Shown here piece by piece: positions 17,128 to 26,065 of a DNA stretch of 64,000 bases. The notes under the pieces are model-generated. The model was not told where the DNA came from. It did no database searches and saw nothing but the letters and a program-made list of their open reading frames with translations. The stretch is from Agarivorans albus (GTDB lineage: Bacteria; Pseudomonadota; Gammaproteobacteria; Enterobacterales; Celerinatantimonadaceae), in assembly GCF_019670105.1 (NCBI RefSeq), contig NZ_AP023032.1, positions 4,348,001 to 4,412,000 of the forward strand. The letters are read 5' to 3'. A program made the position numbers and the translations under genes. Numbering within the stretch: the first letter of the stretch is position 1; every line of letters starts with the position of its first letter.

Positions 17128-18162
17128 ATGAAAAATAAATCACTAAAAGTGATAGCTGGTTGGGTTTTGCTCTCGGTTTTCAGCTTCGCAGCGCAAGCCG
17201 CCGAAGAAGTAAGACTAAAGCATGCTCACTTCACCCCATACTTCGAAAATGGCTTTGATAGCGCCGAATTAGAGGGCGCCATTGAGGTAAAAAACATTGG
17301 CCCCAATAAACAGGTTTGGCTGCATTACCAATCATCCAACGGAGAGTGGTTAGATCACCCGGCCTTTTATGTGGGAGCAAGCCATAGCGGCTACGAAAAC
17401 TTTGCATTTAGGCTGCCACTCGCCGGATCGGTTGCCGCGACCCAATTTGCCATTAAGTATCAGGTAAATGGGCAAACCTACTGGGACAACAACCAGCAAC
17501 AGAACTACCAGTTTAACGACTACCTGCAAACAAACCTCAGTCATCAAGCAATAGCACTTGATGACGCCTACCGAGCCAGTAGCTTAATCTCAGTTACAGC
17601 GCGCGCAAAATCACGTAGCGAGCAAGATAAAGTGACCATGGTTTACTCTGACAACAACTGGAAAACCAGTTACCGCCGAGCGCTAAGCTTAAGTCACATT
17701 GTGGCCGACGAACATGGCCTTAGCGGAGTATGGAATGGCCAACAGTACATCGAATACTACCGACACCTTGAGTTTTATTTAGAGTATAACGATGGACAAA
17801 ATATCCATATTGATAACTACTACGGCAAAAATTATCGACTGTTTGATACCGGGGAACAAATTGGCCAGGGCCTGCTGTTACAGCGTTACCCACAGGTATA
17901 TTTTCGTGGTCAACCAAGCGGCTGGAATTCGATTCCAATGACCTTAATCGACGACTACACATGGTCTATAGTGGTGTATTTTGATGGTACCACCGACTTT
18001 AAGTTTGACGTCTATGATGACTGGTCACGTAACTTTGGAGACAACAATAACGATGGTATTGTCGACTTAAATGGCGCCAACCTAAAGGTAAACAGTGCAG
18101 GCTCTACCAGAATCACCTTTAATAGCCTCACCGGCGCTTACCAAGCAACATTGCTGTATTAA
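17128..18162 (+). CDS. Secreted starch/glycogen-binding protein with two CBM21-like domains and a C-terminal module
   Basis: From the ATG at 17128 (AAGGAAGG upstream) this is a 344-aa secreted protein with a signal peptide ending near AAQAA. Residues about 27-125 fit CBM21: EGAIEVKNIGPNKQVWLHY and the diagnostic YWDNNQQQNY end. A second copy spans about 145-240 (MVYSDNNWKTSYRRAL, IDNYYGKNY). A third module (VYFRGQPSGWNSIPMTL...FKFDVYDDW) resembles the starch-binding modules of the amylases in this window. There is no catalytic domain. It probably captures alpha-glucans outside the cell. CBM21 is best known from eukaryotic amylases and glycogen-targeting subunits, so this bacterial case is notable. 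Confidence 0.75.
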   Translation: MKNKSLKVIAGWVLLSVFSFAAQAAEEVRLKHAHFTPYFENGFDSAELEGAIEVKNIGPNKQVWLHYQSSNGEWLDHPAFYVGASHSGYENFAFRLPLAGSVAATQFAIKYQVNGQTYWDNNQQQNYQFNDYLQTNLSHQAIALDDAYRASSLISVTARAKSRSEQDKVTMVYSDNNWKTSYRRALSLSHIVADEHGLSGVWNGQQYIEYYRHLEFYLEYNDGQNIHIDNYYGKNYRLFDTGEQIGQGLLLQRYPQVYFRGQPSGWNSIPMTLIDDYTWSIVVYFDGTTDFKFDVYDDWSRNFGDNNNDGIVDLNGANLKVNSAGSTRITFNSLTGAYQATLLY

Positions 18163-18181
18163 TACATCGTAAGCACAAAAA

Positions 18182-18210
18182 AGCCTCGCTCTAAGGCGGG
18201 GCTCTATCAT
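18182..18210 (-). terminator. Terminator of CBM6 gene
   Basis: Read on the minus strand, AGCCCCGC and GCGAGGCT form a stem with one mismatch, followed by TTTTTT. It lies between two convergent genes and probably serves the CBM6 gene. Confidence 0.7.
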
Positions 18211-18232
18211 CACTGATTTACCTAGCTGCTAG

Positions 18233-18700
18233 TTATTTAGCGCTTAACTCAAACCAGTTAATGTTAAACAAATAGCCTGATGAACCTTTAAAGTTAAAGC
18301 GTAAGGTTTGCGCACCAGCTTCTAAATTAAGGGTATTTTCTAGGGTAACCCAGTTTTGCCAGCCGCCTGTTCCTTTTACTTTTACCGTGGCTTTTTCGGC
18401 GTTGTTAGCAAGCACAACAAAGCGCCCACCATTAGTATCACTGGCTACTCGCGCAGAAAACGTGTATTCGCCAGCTGCTGGAACATCGATGGCGTATTCC
18501 ACCCAGTCACCATTTTCAATATAACCAACATTGTTTCCGCCATCGGCATCGGCCGTAGGTTCTGTTTGTACCCCTTGCTGTTGGCTAAAGTTTTCGGCCT
18601 TTACTTTAATCGCCGCATTAGCCGCTGTGCTTAGGCTAGCCATAGCAACCAGGGCTGATGTCAGCAGTAGATTTTTAATATGCTTAGGTAATACGCTCAT
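18233..18700 (-). CDS. Secreted single-domain CBM6 protein
   Basis: A 155-aa protein with a signal peptide (to about ANAA), consisting almost entirely of a CBM6 domain: IKVKAENFSQQQGVQTEPT, NVGYIENGDWVEYAIDVP, YTFSARVAS, and GGWQNWVTLENTLNLEAGAQTLRF with the closing NINWFEL. CBM6 modules bind xylan, beta-glucans or agar-type chains and normally accompany an enzyme. Here none is attached, so the role is probably substrate capture. GGGAG precedes the ATG. It has its own terminator and an operator-like palindrome about 150 bp upstream. Confidence 0.85.
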   Translation of the reverse strand: MSVLPKHIKNLLLTSALVAMASLSTAANAAIKVKAENFSQQQGVQTEPTADADGGNNVGYIENGDWVEYAIDVPAAGEYTFSARVASDTNGGRFVVLANNAEKATVKVKGTGGWQNWVTLENTLNLEAGAQTLRFNFKGSSGYLFNINWFELSAK

Positions 18701-18851
18701 TGATTTGCTCCCTCATTATCTCTATCAAATTATGTTCTACGACCAAATATCGATATGGCTTGATACTGCGCTAAGCGGATGTTCAAAATTCGGCCTAAGG
18801 CCAAAACTACTCGCATTTATTTCATCAGTTAAATTTATTTAACAGAGATTA

Positions 18852-18865
18852 TGTGAACGCTCACA
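18852..18865. promoter_or_regulatory. LacI-type palindrome near CBM6 gene
   Basis: TGTGAACGCTCACA is one base from the symmetric ideal lac operator core TGTGAGCGCTCACA. It lies about 150 bp upstream of the CBM6 start and just beyond the terminator of the next gene. Both CRP-like half-sites are present, but with 4-base instead of 6-base spacing, so a LacI-family protein fits better. Confidence 0.4.
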
Positions 18866-18918
18866 CTAGTGGGTAATTTAGTTAAAGCTTATAAAAAAAC
18901 AGAACAGCTTAGCGGGAT

Positions 18919-18948
18919 CAAAAAAGCCCCAAGTAAACTTGAGGCTTT
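18919..18948 (-). terminator. Terminator of choice-of-anchor A gene
   Basis: Read on the minus strand, AAAGCCTCAAGT and ACTTGGGGCTTT form a 12-bp stem with one mismatch, ending in TTTTTT. Confidence 0.8.
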
Positions 18949-18972
18949 CAATCAGATTTAAGCGAGAGTAAC

Positions 18973-19932
18973 TTAGATGCGACGACGACGCGACACAATG
19001 ACTAAAGCTAAGCCTAAAATAAATAGCATAAAGCTTGAGCTTTCGCTTACCACTGCGGGTACTTGCGGGGGAGTCCAATCAAAACCATGGCTATGAAACT
19101 CTCTACCACCTGTATAACTCTTGGCTGCGACACTTCCGTCAAATACAGCGCCACCAGTAATATCAGCATCTAAGGCTAGCACCGAACCTACAGTTGCTAA
19201 GTTATTGAAGTTGATTGATTCCGCTTCATAGAAGTTCCACAAAATATTCTCTGCGCCAAGGTTGCCTAAACCCGCATCAATGGCAAAGCCATTCCCAGTA
19301 AGGTTTACCCCACCAGCAATATCTACAATGCTACCAGATACGTTAATGATCACGGTTTCAGCTAAACCAGCATCTAAAGACAAAGAATTGTTTTGGGCGA
19401 AGATACTAGAAAAATCAACATCAAACACCGCCACGCTATCGCTACCAGCGTAGGACAAATGGCTACCACTTAATACTGCGTTACTCGTTAAGCCAGCGAA
19501 GTAAGCAGAGTCTGCTCTTAGTTCCGCTTCTACGGCAGCAAAAATAGCCTGCATATCCAGTTGATTCTTAGCGCTGATGCTTTGAACTGCTGAGCCGCCA
19601 CCGTTAAGGTTAACATTGCCATTTACATTGTAGCTGCCGCCATAACTTAAGCTGCCAGCATTAAGGTTAATATTGGTAGCGTTAACGTCACCCACAACAG
19701 TCACGGTGTCTTTATTAATAACCGTGGTTTCTCGGGTTGCAAAAGTAGGCGAATGACCTGCAGCATTTAGATTGCCGCCAAGAAGAGTGCGACCTTCTAC
19801 TTCTCCACCTTGGTAGTTGTAATCACCGGTAAGAATTAAGTTGTAGTCACTTAATACGCTGGCTTGAGAAGCAACAGACAAGGCCAATGAAAAGGTCACA
19901 AGCGTAAATCGACTTAACTTTGCAAAATACAT
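18973..19932 (-). CDS. Choice-of-anchor A family surface protein with PEP-CTERM-like sorting tail
   Basis: A 319-aa protein with an N-terminal signal peptide. Its body is rich in Gly, Asn and beta strands (YNLILTGDYNYQGGEVEGRTLLGGNLNAAG), the hallmark of the choice-of-anchor A domain. The C-terminal tail has a short V-S-E-S motif, a hydrophobic helix (FMLFILGLALVIVS) and RRRR, which fits PEP-CTERM-type sorting by an exosortase. No exosortase is in the window. These proteins are usually exported together with exopolysaccharide or biofilm matrix. The tail motif is a variant, so sorting is inferred. Confidence 0.75.
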   Translation of the reverse strand: MYFAKLSRFTLVTFSLALSVASQASVLSDYNLILTGDYNYQGGEVEGRTLLGGNLNAAGHSPTFATRETTVINKDTVTVVGDVNATNINLNAGSLSYGGSYNVNGNVNLNGGGSAVQSISAKNQLDMQAIFAAVEAELRADSAYFAGLTSNAVLSGSHLSYAGSDSVAVFDVDFSSIFAQNNSLSLDAGLAETVIINVSGSIVDIAGGVNLTGNGFAIDAGLGNLGAENILWNFYEAESINFNNLATVGSVLALDADITGGAVFDGSVAAKSYTGGREFHSHGFDWTPPQVPAVVSESSSFMLFILGLALVIVSRRRRI

Positions 19933-20276
19933 AAAACATTTCCTACTACTACGGCAACGACCGAAAACTGATAACTATTTGACCAAGTTTATATTTTTCA
20001 AACACTTAGAAATACAAACTATTAAAACTGACAGCTTAAAAGCAGGAATTAGGCCAACTAAGTAAAAGCTATAATTTTCATGGCTTTATTCATGTGTATA
20101 TATTATTAAACAATACAATAAGAGTTTGGTTGTAAAAAAATTCGACAAGATTGAAAAAGCAGTCTAGCTAGCAACGATACTCAGCTGGAAACCTTGCTTA
20201 AAGCTAGGCGAGAACTACGCTTAATATACGCTTTAGCTTTTTAATCAGCTGTGTTTATTACCAATAGAGAGTAACC
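19933..20276. other. Divergent intergenic region, no gene seen
   Basis: This 344-bp AT-rich stretch should hold promoters for both flanking genes. I see no clear operator, hairpin or small gene. Confidence 0.5.
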
Positions 20277-21044
20277 ATTATTTATTTGTTCCGTACCCTT
20301 TTCTGTTTAAGCCTACTGATAGTCAGTAACCAGAGCGCTGCTGAAAGCATCACTATAGCCAGCGGTGAGCACCCACCCTTCACCTCTCAATACCGCGATG
20401 ATGAAGGTTTAATAAATGCCATTGTTAAAGCCTCGTTTGCTGCCGTAGAAACAGAGGTGAGTTTTCGTTATTTGCCCTGGCAACGCGCATTAAACTCCAG
20501 CCGAGTAGGTAGTTATGTAGCCACTTCTTATTGGGCGATTAAATCTGAGCGTCAAGAGCATTTCTTTCACTCCGAGCCACTTTGGTACGGTGGAAGCGTA
20601 TTAGTTAGCTTAAATTCAACAGGGGAGTTCACCAGCCTAGCCAGTTTAAAAGGCAAAGTCGTAGGCGCCGTGCGAGGTTACACCTATACCGAAGATTTTT
20701 GGCTAAATGGTGACAAAGGCCTATATGAAATCGAAGAAGTGAATTCAGACTTACAAAACCTAAAAAAGCTGTTTGCCAAACGCATCGATGCATTTTTAAT
20801 TGATAGAGTCGCCGCAACAACCCTTATAGACCGTTACTTAAGTCCTCAACAACGGGCAGTTTTGTGTATATCTAATAATGACGTAATGAGCAGTAGCGTG
20901 CATTTGCTCATATCACGTAAAACAGAAGGCGCCGCTAAGCTGCTTGAATCATTTAATCGTGGTTTAGCAACAATTGTTAACAACGGCCAATACCAACAAA
21001 TAGCCGATCGTTATCCAATGATCACCCATGGCTTTTTAAAATAG
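20277..21044 (+). CDS. Periplasmic solute-binding protein, family 3 type; probable ATT start
   Basis: The mature part (ESITIASGEHPPFTSQYRDDEG, FRYLPWQRALN, SLKGKVVGAVRGYTYTEDF, LFAKRIDAFLIDR) is a type II periplasmic binding fold of about 230 aa (SBP_bac_3) with a signal peptide. The start is odd. No ATG or GTG is available near the signal peptide. The only ribosome-like site, AGAGAG at 20266-20271, is correctly spaced for an ATT codon at 20277, whereas the TTG at 20286 is 14 bases away. Initiation at ATT, TTG, or a mutated ATG are all possible. No transporter partner is adjacent. Confidence 0.65.
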   Translation: MIYLFRTLFCLSLLIVSNQSAAESITIASGEHPPFTSQYRDDEGLINAIVKASFAAVETEVSFRYLPWQRALNSSRVGSYVATSYWAIKSERQEHFFHSEPLWYGGSVLVSLNSTGEFTSLASLKGKVVGAVRGYTYTEDFWLNGDKGLYEIEEVNSDLQNLKKLFAKRIDAFLIDRVAATTLIDRYLSPQQRAVLCISNNDVMSSSVHLLISRKTEGAAKLLESFNRGLATIVNNGQYQQIADRYPMITHGFLK

Positions 21045-21336
21045 TCCTTTCTCTGTTAGCTGTCGCTAATGAGCAACAGCTTAAACCCTGATTCTCAGCC
21101 CTTAAATAATATGAGATTAAAATTGATTAAAAAAATCAATTAAAACAATTAATTACAACTTTACATATTGATAATTAATTGCTCAAATCCTCGCTGACAA
21201 AAAACATTATAAAAAGTTAATCAATTTAAATACTCAACGCTAAGTACAAACGTTACAGACCAGACGACTGGTTTATCACTGATAAAGATAAGCCTTCTTT
21301 GCACTTTGTTGATCAAACAAACACAAGGAAAATCCA

Positions 21337-24300
21337 GTGAAACAACATAAACTCAAAGCGAGAAAGACCAAGGATTTAGTAGGCTTCTTATGCCTTGTCT
21401 TTTCTTTATTTGCCAACGCCGGAACAGGCAGCCAAGGCATCAACTTAAATCAATTGTTAGATAGCTTCAGCGCTCGGCCTGCGTCTATACAACTTACAGC
21501 GGTAAAAGGCGATGAATGTAATTTAACTTCTGAATGTAAAAGCCTTTATGGTGAAACCGCATATGACTGCGTTAACTCGCGCAGTAACCAAAGCTATTGT
21601 ATGTGTGAAGACGGGATATGTGCCGATCTTCAGTCTACTGCGCCGCCAGAACCCGAATATGGCGACGAATGTGATACTACTGCCCAGTGCAAAAACACCT
21701 ACGGTAACATTGCCAATGACTGTGTAAATTCACGTAGCGACCAAAGTTACTGTCAATGTGGCGGCGAAGTATGCCGGGAAATGGATGGTAACGGTGGTGA
21801 CAATGGCGGTGATAACGGAGGCAACAATGGCGGTGACAACGGCGGCAGTACTCCTTCGGTAAACACCCAATACCAAGAGCTGAATGGCCTAATTGTTATT
21901 GAGGCTGAAAATACTCAGTCAGAGTTGGGCGAGTGGCAACAAAAATCTGACCTCGCAGGTTACACCGGTAACGGCTACTTGGAATTTAACGGCAACAGCT
22001 ATATTTCAGGCCCGGTAAATTCACCTTTAGAGTATACCTTTACCGCTGCCCAAACCGGCACTTATCACCTACATATGTACGTGGCAAGAGAGACCATAGA
22101 CAACCGCAGCGATGTAGCCAACGACGGGTATGTGCGACTAGATGGTAACTATGAAGCTGTTGCTGGCGAAGGTAATGCCACTAAAGACATTTTAAGCTCA
22201 GATACTAAGTTTTATGGTGGTGCCGATCAGCAGTTTGTTTGGGCATCAGGTAAACGTTTAGATAAAAACCACGCTAAGCACAATGCGATATACAATCTGA
22301 AAGCAGGTGAAGAATATACCTTTACTCTGTCGGGGCGTTCTAAGTTTTTTAAAGTAGACCGCATCGTATTTCGTCATAGCACTGTAGCTAATGGCGAAGC
22401 TCAAAATTTAGAACTGCCAGAAACGCTCGCCACTACCACAGCAAAAACCTGTGAAGTTAGCGACCAAAACCAACAATGGCATCGCGTAGAGCTTACCTGT
22501 AAAGGCTATTTTGCTGATGAAAGTAACGACGCTACCTTCACTAATCATCGTTTTAACGTGACCTTTAGCCAAGGCAATCAACGCTTCGTTGTACCTGGGC
22601 ACTTTGCAGCCAACGGTAACGCAGCAGATTCTGGCGCTGGCCAAGGTGATATTTGGCGCGCTTACTTTATGCCACCAAGCACGGGTGATTGGAACTACCA
22701 AGTGTCTTTCCGCAAAGGTACTAACATCGCTGTAAGCGATCAGCTCAATGCTGGTCAGGCAATTGCTGATATTGATGGGCAACAAGGACAGTTCTCCGTT
22801 GCAGCGTCTACCGCCGATAGCCAAGACTTACGCAGCCAAGGTTTATTGCAACACTTAGACGGCGAACGTTACCAACGCTTTGCTGGTACAGGCAATATCT
22901 ACATTGAAGCCGGCTTAGGTAGCCCAGAAAACCTATTAGGTTATGCTGACTTTGACAATACCGTAAAAGGCAGTGGCGGCTCTTGTAAGGGCATTTTGCA
23001 CCAATTTTCTGAGCACGAAAGTGACTGGCAAAGCGGTGACCCTAGTTGGGCTGGCGGCAAAGGCAAAGGCTTAATTGGCCTAGTTAATTACCTGGGTTCA
23101 CGCAAGGTAAACAGCGCCTATATGATGCTTAACACGGTGAAAGGTGACGGTTGTGACGCTCATCCTTGGTTGGTTTACCAAGAAAATGGCAACAACAAAC
23201 GTACCTTTGACGTAAGTAAGTTAGACCAATGGGAGCGTGTATTTGCGCATATGACCAAGCAAGGTCTAATGCTGCATATGATGACTCAAGAAACTGAAAA
23301 CGAAACCTTACTAAACAATGCCACTCTAGGTTTAGAGCGTAAGTTATATTACCGTGAGTTAATATCACGCTTTGCTCACCACCCTGCAGTACAATGGAAC
23401 CTAGGCGAAGAGCAAGATGCCACTTCAATTGCAGCGTTAAAATCGTATTCGGATTATATTCAAAATCTCGACCCTTATAATCATGGAATTACCCTGCATA
23501 CCTACCCAGGCCAACACGATCGTTACGATGATATGTTAGGTCACGCTAGCTTCGGCGGGCCAACCATTCAATATGGCAGTATTCCCGAAAATGCGAGCGC
23601 TACAGCCACGCGTAATTCGGTATATGGCGAAACAATTAGTTGGCTAAACAAATCCGCTGCTGCCGGTAAGCAATGGTACGTTACGTATACCGAAGCCTCG
23701 GGTAGCCATGCGCCTAAACCTTATCAGGATGTAAGTTCTCGTCAGCGTATTTACTGGATGTGGGCAAGTGTTATGTCGGGCGGTGCGGGTTTCTCTTGGT
23801 ACTTAAAAAATGATGGTACCCACGCCTATGACTTAGCGGTAGAAGACTTACGCGAGTTTGACCAACTATGGCAACAAACAGGCCATGTTAACTACTTCTT
23901 TAGCAATATATTGCAACAGCAGTTGGGCTTAAATCTGCAAGATCTTCAAGTAGACAACGGTGCGACTTCAACCACTAACGATTGGGTACTATCCGACCTA
24001 CAACACAACTACATTATTAACCTGCGTAACGGCGGAACTACCGATATTCAGCTAAACAATAACCACGTTTACCAAGTGTATTGGTACAACCCTCGCAGTG
24101 GTGTATTAAGCAAAGGTTTAAGCCTGACCGGTGGTGCAAAACTCAACATTGGCACTGCGCCTAGCCAAACAAACCAAGACTGGGTTGTGCTTATTACAAA
24201 CCGAGAGCTAAACGAAGATGATCAAGGCGGCAATACACCCAACCTGCCGCCAACAAGCAAAATTAGCTTAGATATTAATAGCTTTGATATTTCACAAGTG

Positions 24301-24690
24301 AGCGGTTTTGTTCCTGCTTACAAAGACAATGCTAATAATGCGCTAGCGGTAAACGCAGGTGCCTACAAAGACAAGTACGCAGCGGCCCGCTATACCTTTA
24401 ATAACGAAAGTGGAAACTACAATATTACCATTACTACATTGACTGAAAATGATGGTGAAAGCAGCTACCGCTTAGTGGTAAATGGCCAGCAATTAGCTGA
24501 GTACACTAATCCTAAATCAGCCAATAACTATCAGGCTACTAAACATACTTGGAATAATATTTCTTTAACTCAAGGAGATGTGATTCAAATTGAGTTCAAC
24601 TCCACATCTAATGGTGAAGTAATCTCTAGCAACGGGCAGCCAGATTATGCTCGTGGGCGCTGGCGTTTACTTGAGCTAACAGCACAATAA
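21337..24690 (+). CDS. Large secreted multidomain glycoside hydrolase (DUF5060-type) with Cys-rich repeats and binding modules
   Basis: The 1117-aa secreted protein (signal peptide to about residue 28) has these parts in order. Two six-cysteine repeats at 61-95 and 112-146 have identical spacing (C-x5-C-x10-C-x9-C-x-C-x4-C). A Gly/Asn/Asp linker follows (149-170), then a CBM6-like module (about 182-345, LIVIEAENTQSELGEW), a DUF5060 beta-sandwich (about 375-470), a TIM-barrel-like catalytic region (about 530-880) and a C-terminal module (about 970-1117). WNLGEE (Glu691/692) and YTEASG (Glu786) are candidates for acid/base and nucleophile of a clan A fold. SGGAGFSWYL...DLREFDQLWQQT is typical of DUF5060/DUF4038-type hydrolases. 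The substrate is unknown; a marine galactan such as agar or carrageenan is a guess. Confidence 0.75.
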   Translation: MKQHKLKARKTKDLVGFLCLVFSLFANAGTGSQGINLNQLLDSFSARPASIQLTAVKGDECNLTSECKSLYGETAYDCVNSRSNQSYCMCEDGICADLQSTAPPEPEYGDECDTTAQCKNTYGNIANDCVNSRSDQSYCQCGGEVCREMDGNGGDNGGDNGGNNGGDNGGSTPSVNTQYQELNGLIVIEAENTQSELGEWQQKSDLAGYTGNGYLEFNGNSYISGPVNSPLEYTFTAAQTGTYHLHMYVARETIDNRSDVANDGYVRLDGNYEAVAGEGNATKDILSSDTKFYGGADQQFVWASGKRLDKNHAKHNAIYNLKAGEEYTFTLSGRSKFFKVDRIVFRHSTVANGEAQNLELPETLATTTAKTCEVSDQNQQWHRVELTCKGYFADESNDATFTNHRFNVTFSQGNQRFVVPGHFAANGNAADSGAGQGDIWRAYFMPPSTGDWNYQVSFRKGTNIAVSDQLNAGQAIADIDGQQGQFSVAASTADSQDLRSQGLLQHLDGERYQRFAGTGNIYIEAGLGSPENLLGYADFDNTVKGSGGSCKGILHQFSEHESDWQSGDPSWAGGKGKGLIGLVNYLGSRKVNSAYMMLNTVKGDGCDAHPWLVYQENGNNKRTFDVSKLDQWERVFAHMTKQGLMLHMMTQETENETLLNNATLGLERKLYYRELISRFAHHPAVQWNLGEEQDATSIAALKSYSDYIQNLDPYNHGITLHTYPGQHDRYDDMLGHASFGGPTIQYGSIPENASATATRNSVYGETISWLNKSAAAGKQWYVTYTEASGSHAPKPYQDVSSRQRIYWMWASVMSGGAGFSWYLKNDGTHAYDLAVEDLREFDQLWQQTGHVNYFFSNILQQQLGLNLQDLQVDNGATSTTNDWVLSDLQHNYIINLRNGGTTDIQLNNNHVYQVYWYNPRSGVLSKGLSLTGGAKLNIGTAPSQTNQDWVVLITNRELNEDDQGGNTPNLPPTSKISLDINSFDISQVSGFVPAYKDNANNALAVNAGAYKDKYAAARYTFNNESGNYNITITTLTENDGESSYRLVVNGQQLAEYTNPKSANNYQATKHTWNNISLTQGDVIQIEFNSTSNGEVISSNGQPDYARGRWRLLELTAQ

Positions 24691-24698
24691 AAGCCATC

Positions 24699-24724
24699 AA
24701 GGGTTAGCTTAGCTAACCCTTTTT
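24699..24724 (+). terminator. Terminator of the DUF5060-type hydrolase gene
   Basis: AAGGGTTAGC and GCTAACCCTT form a 10-bp stem with a 3-base loop, followed by a short T run. Confidence 0.8.
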
Positions 24725-24761
24725 CATGCCAACCTCAGCTAGCCTGAGCTCCAGTAAGTAT

Positions 24762-25859
24762 TTACTCTTTTAATGTAAAAGCTAAACGGTCAATTTCTTG
24801 CCCGTTCACATGCAAAGCCACAAAGTGCTCACCAGGGTAGTATTTGCGAGTAGAGATAGCTTTGAAAGAATGGCTCTTTTCTATCGCAAACATCTCTCCT
24901 TTGTTTAAGCTAAGGTTCTTTAATTTAAAGACTTTACTGGCGGTTTTACCGTTAGCTTTCATAAAGTGCACAGCGTAATCTAAAACAAACTTTTGCTGCA
25001 TTTTTTCAGCGCGCAGCGCTAACGCAAAAGTGAGCGAGTCACCCATTGTCACTTGCTGATCTAATACCGCAAATTCTTCAAGTTTTAGCTGAGGATCAGC
25101 GGTATAACCCAGCAACGGAAAGCTTTTAGGATGACCTTGTTTTACCAAACTACGCGTAGCATGTTTAATTAACCACTGTAGATCGGCGTTTGCACCTTGT
25201 TGCCACACTTGGCAAAGATCCAAAACTAACTCTGGATGGTCTTTAGCGATGTCATTTAGATTATTTGCCACTGAACGACGAACATACAAGCTACTATCAT
25301 TTTTAAGCGCTTCGAGGATCGGTAAAATTGGGGCAGGATCAGCGATCAACTCTTTTAGTTGTGCTCCCCAAGGGAGGCGCGGCCTACAACCTTCGCTCGC
25401 TAAGCGTCGCAAGTGTTCATCATCACTGGTTGTCCAAGCAAGTAGCTGCTCCCAACTTTGCTCAGGATACTTTTCAATAAATGGGCGAATCGCAAATTCC
25501 GCACTAAATAATGGGCTTAATGCAGCCAAAGCCTTAAAGGCATGCTGAGGATGCTCTATTCCTGCCACTGCCACAAAATCGGTTACTGGCCAAATAGCAA
25601 AACCACGTAAGCTGTCGTCTGGGTCACCACGATCCCAATGCTTAGGAAGCGCAACCAGTATCTTAGAAGTTTCGGTGAAGTCTGCTGGCAGGGTTTGTTG
25701 CAACACCGCAATCAAATGCATAACCCGCTGCTTTAGCTCTAAGGTCTCCAAACCATCAAGAGCTAAATCAACAAATCGCTCACGGTCAAACTGCGGATAA
25801 ACTGCCTCTATACCTTGAGCAATACGCTGCACTGCGGGTTCGGCTAAACCAGTTTTCAT
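24762..25859 (-). CDS. AlkC-like DNA alkylation-repair glycosylase with C-terminal Ig-like domain
   Basis: AlkC/AlkD proteins are HEAT-repeat DNA glycosylases that excise 3-methyladenine-type lesions. The start chosen at 25859 (MKTGLAEPAVQ, GGAA upstream) gives 365 aa, near the family length. Residues about 1-255 are helical repeats with the AlkC-like signature HLRRLASEGCRPRLPWG and YVRRSVANNLNDIAKDHP. The last 100 residues (VTMGDSLTFALALRA...FKLKNLSLNKGE) look like an Ig-like domain, matching the AlkC-beta architecture. The longer frame from 25925 lacks a good ribosome site. It is divergent from the protease lipoprotein. Confidence 0.8.
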   Translation of the reverse strand: MKTGLAEPAVQRIAQGIEAVYPQFDRERFVDLALDGLETLELKQRVMHLIAVLQQTLPADFTETSKILVALPKHWDRGDPDDSLRGFAIWPVTDFVAVAGIEHPQHAFKALAALSPLFSAEFAIRPFIEKYPEQSWEQLLAWTTSDDEHLRRLASEGCRPRLPWGAQLKELIADPAPILPILEALKNDSSLYVRRSVANNLNDIAKDHPELVLDLCQVWQQGANADLQWLIKHATRSLVKQGHPKSFPLLGYTADPQLKLEEFAVLDQQVTMGDSLTFALALRAEKMQQKFVLDYAVHFMKANGKTASKVFKLKNLSLNKGEMFAIEKSHSFKAISTRKYYPGEHFVALHVNGQEIDRLAFTLKE

Positions 25860-26065
25860 TAGTTCCACTCTATTCTCTCCAAGATTATTCTTCAGCAGGT
25901 ATAAACGATTCTTTGTTGATTTCAATAAATCAGTAAGTATTTAAATACTAATTAACAAAACCACTATTGACACAAATCACAATTAAGGCGTCACCAAGTA
26001 TTTATATAAGATAGAAAAGAATACATTGAACAAAAAATAACTCATCTCAAACTAGAAGGCTTTAA

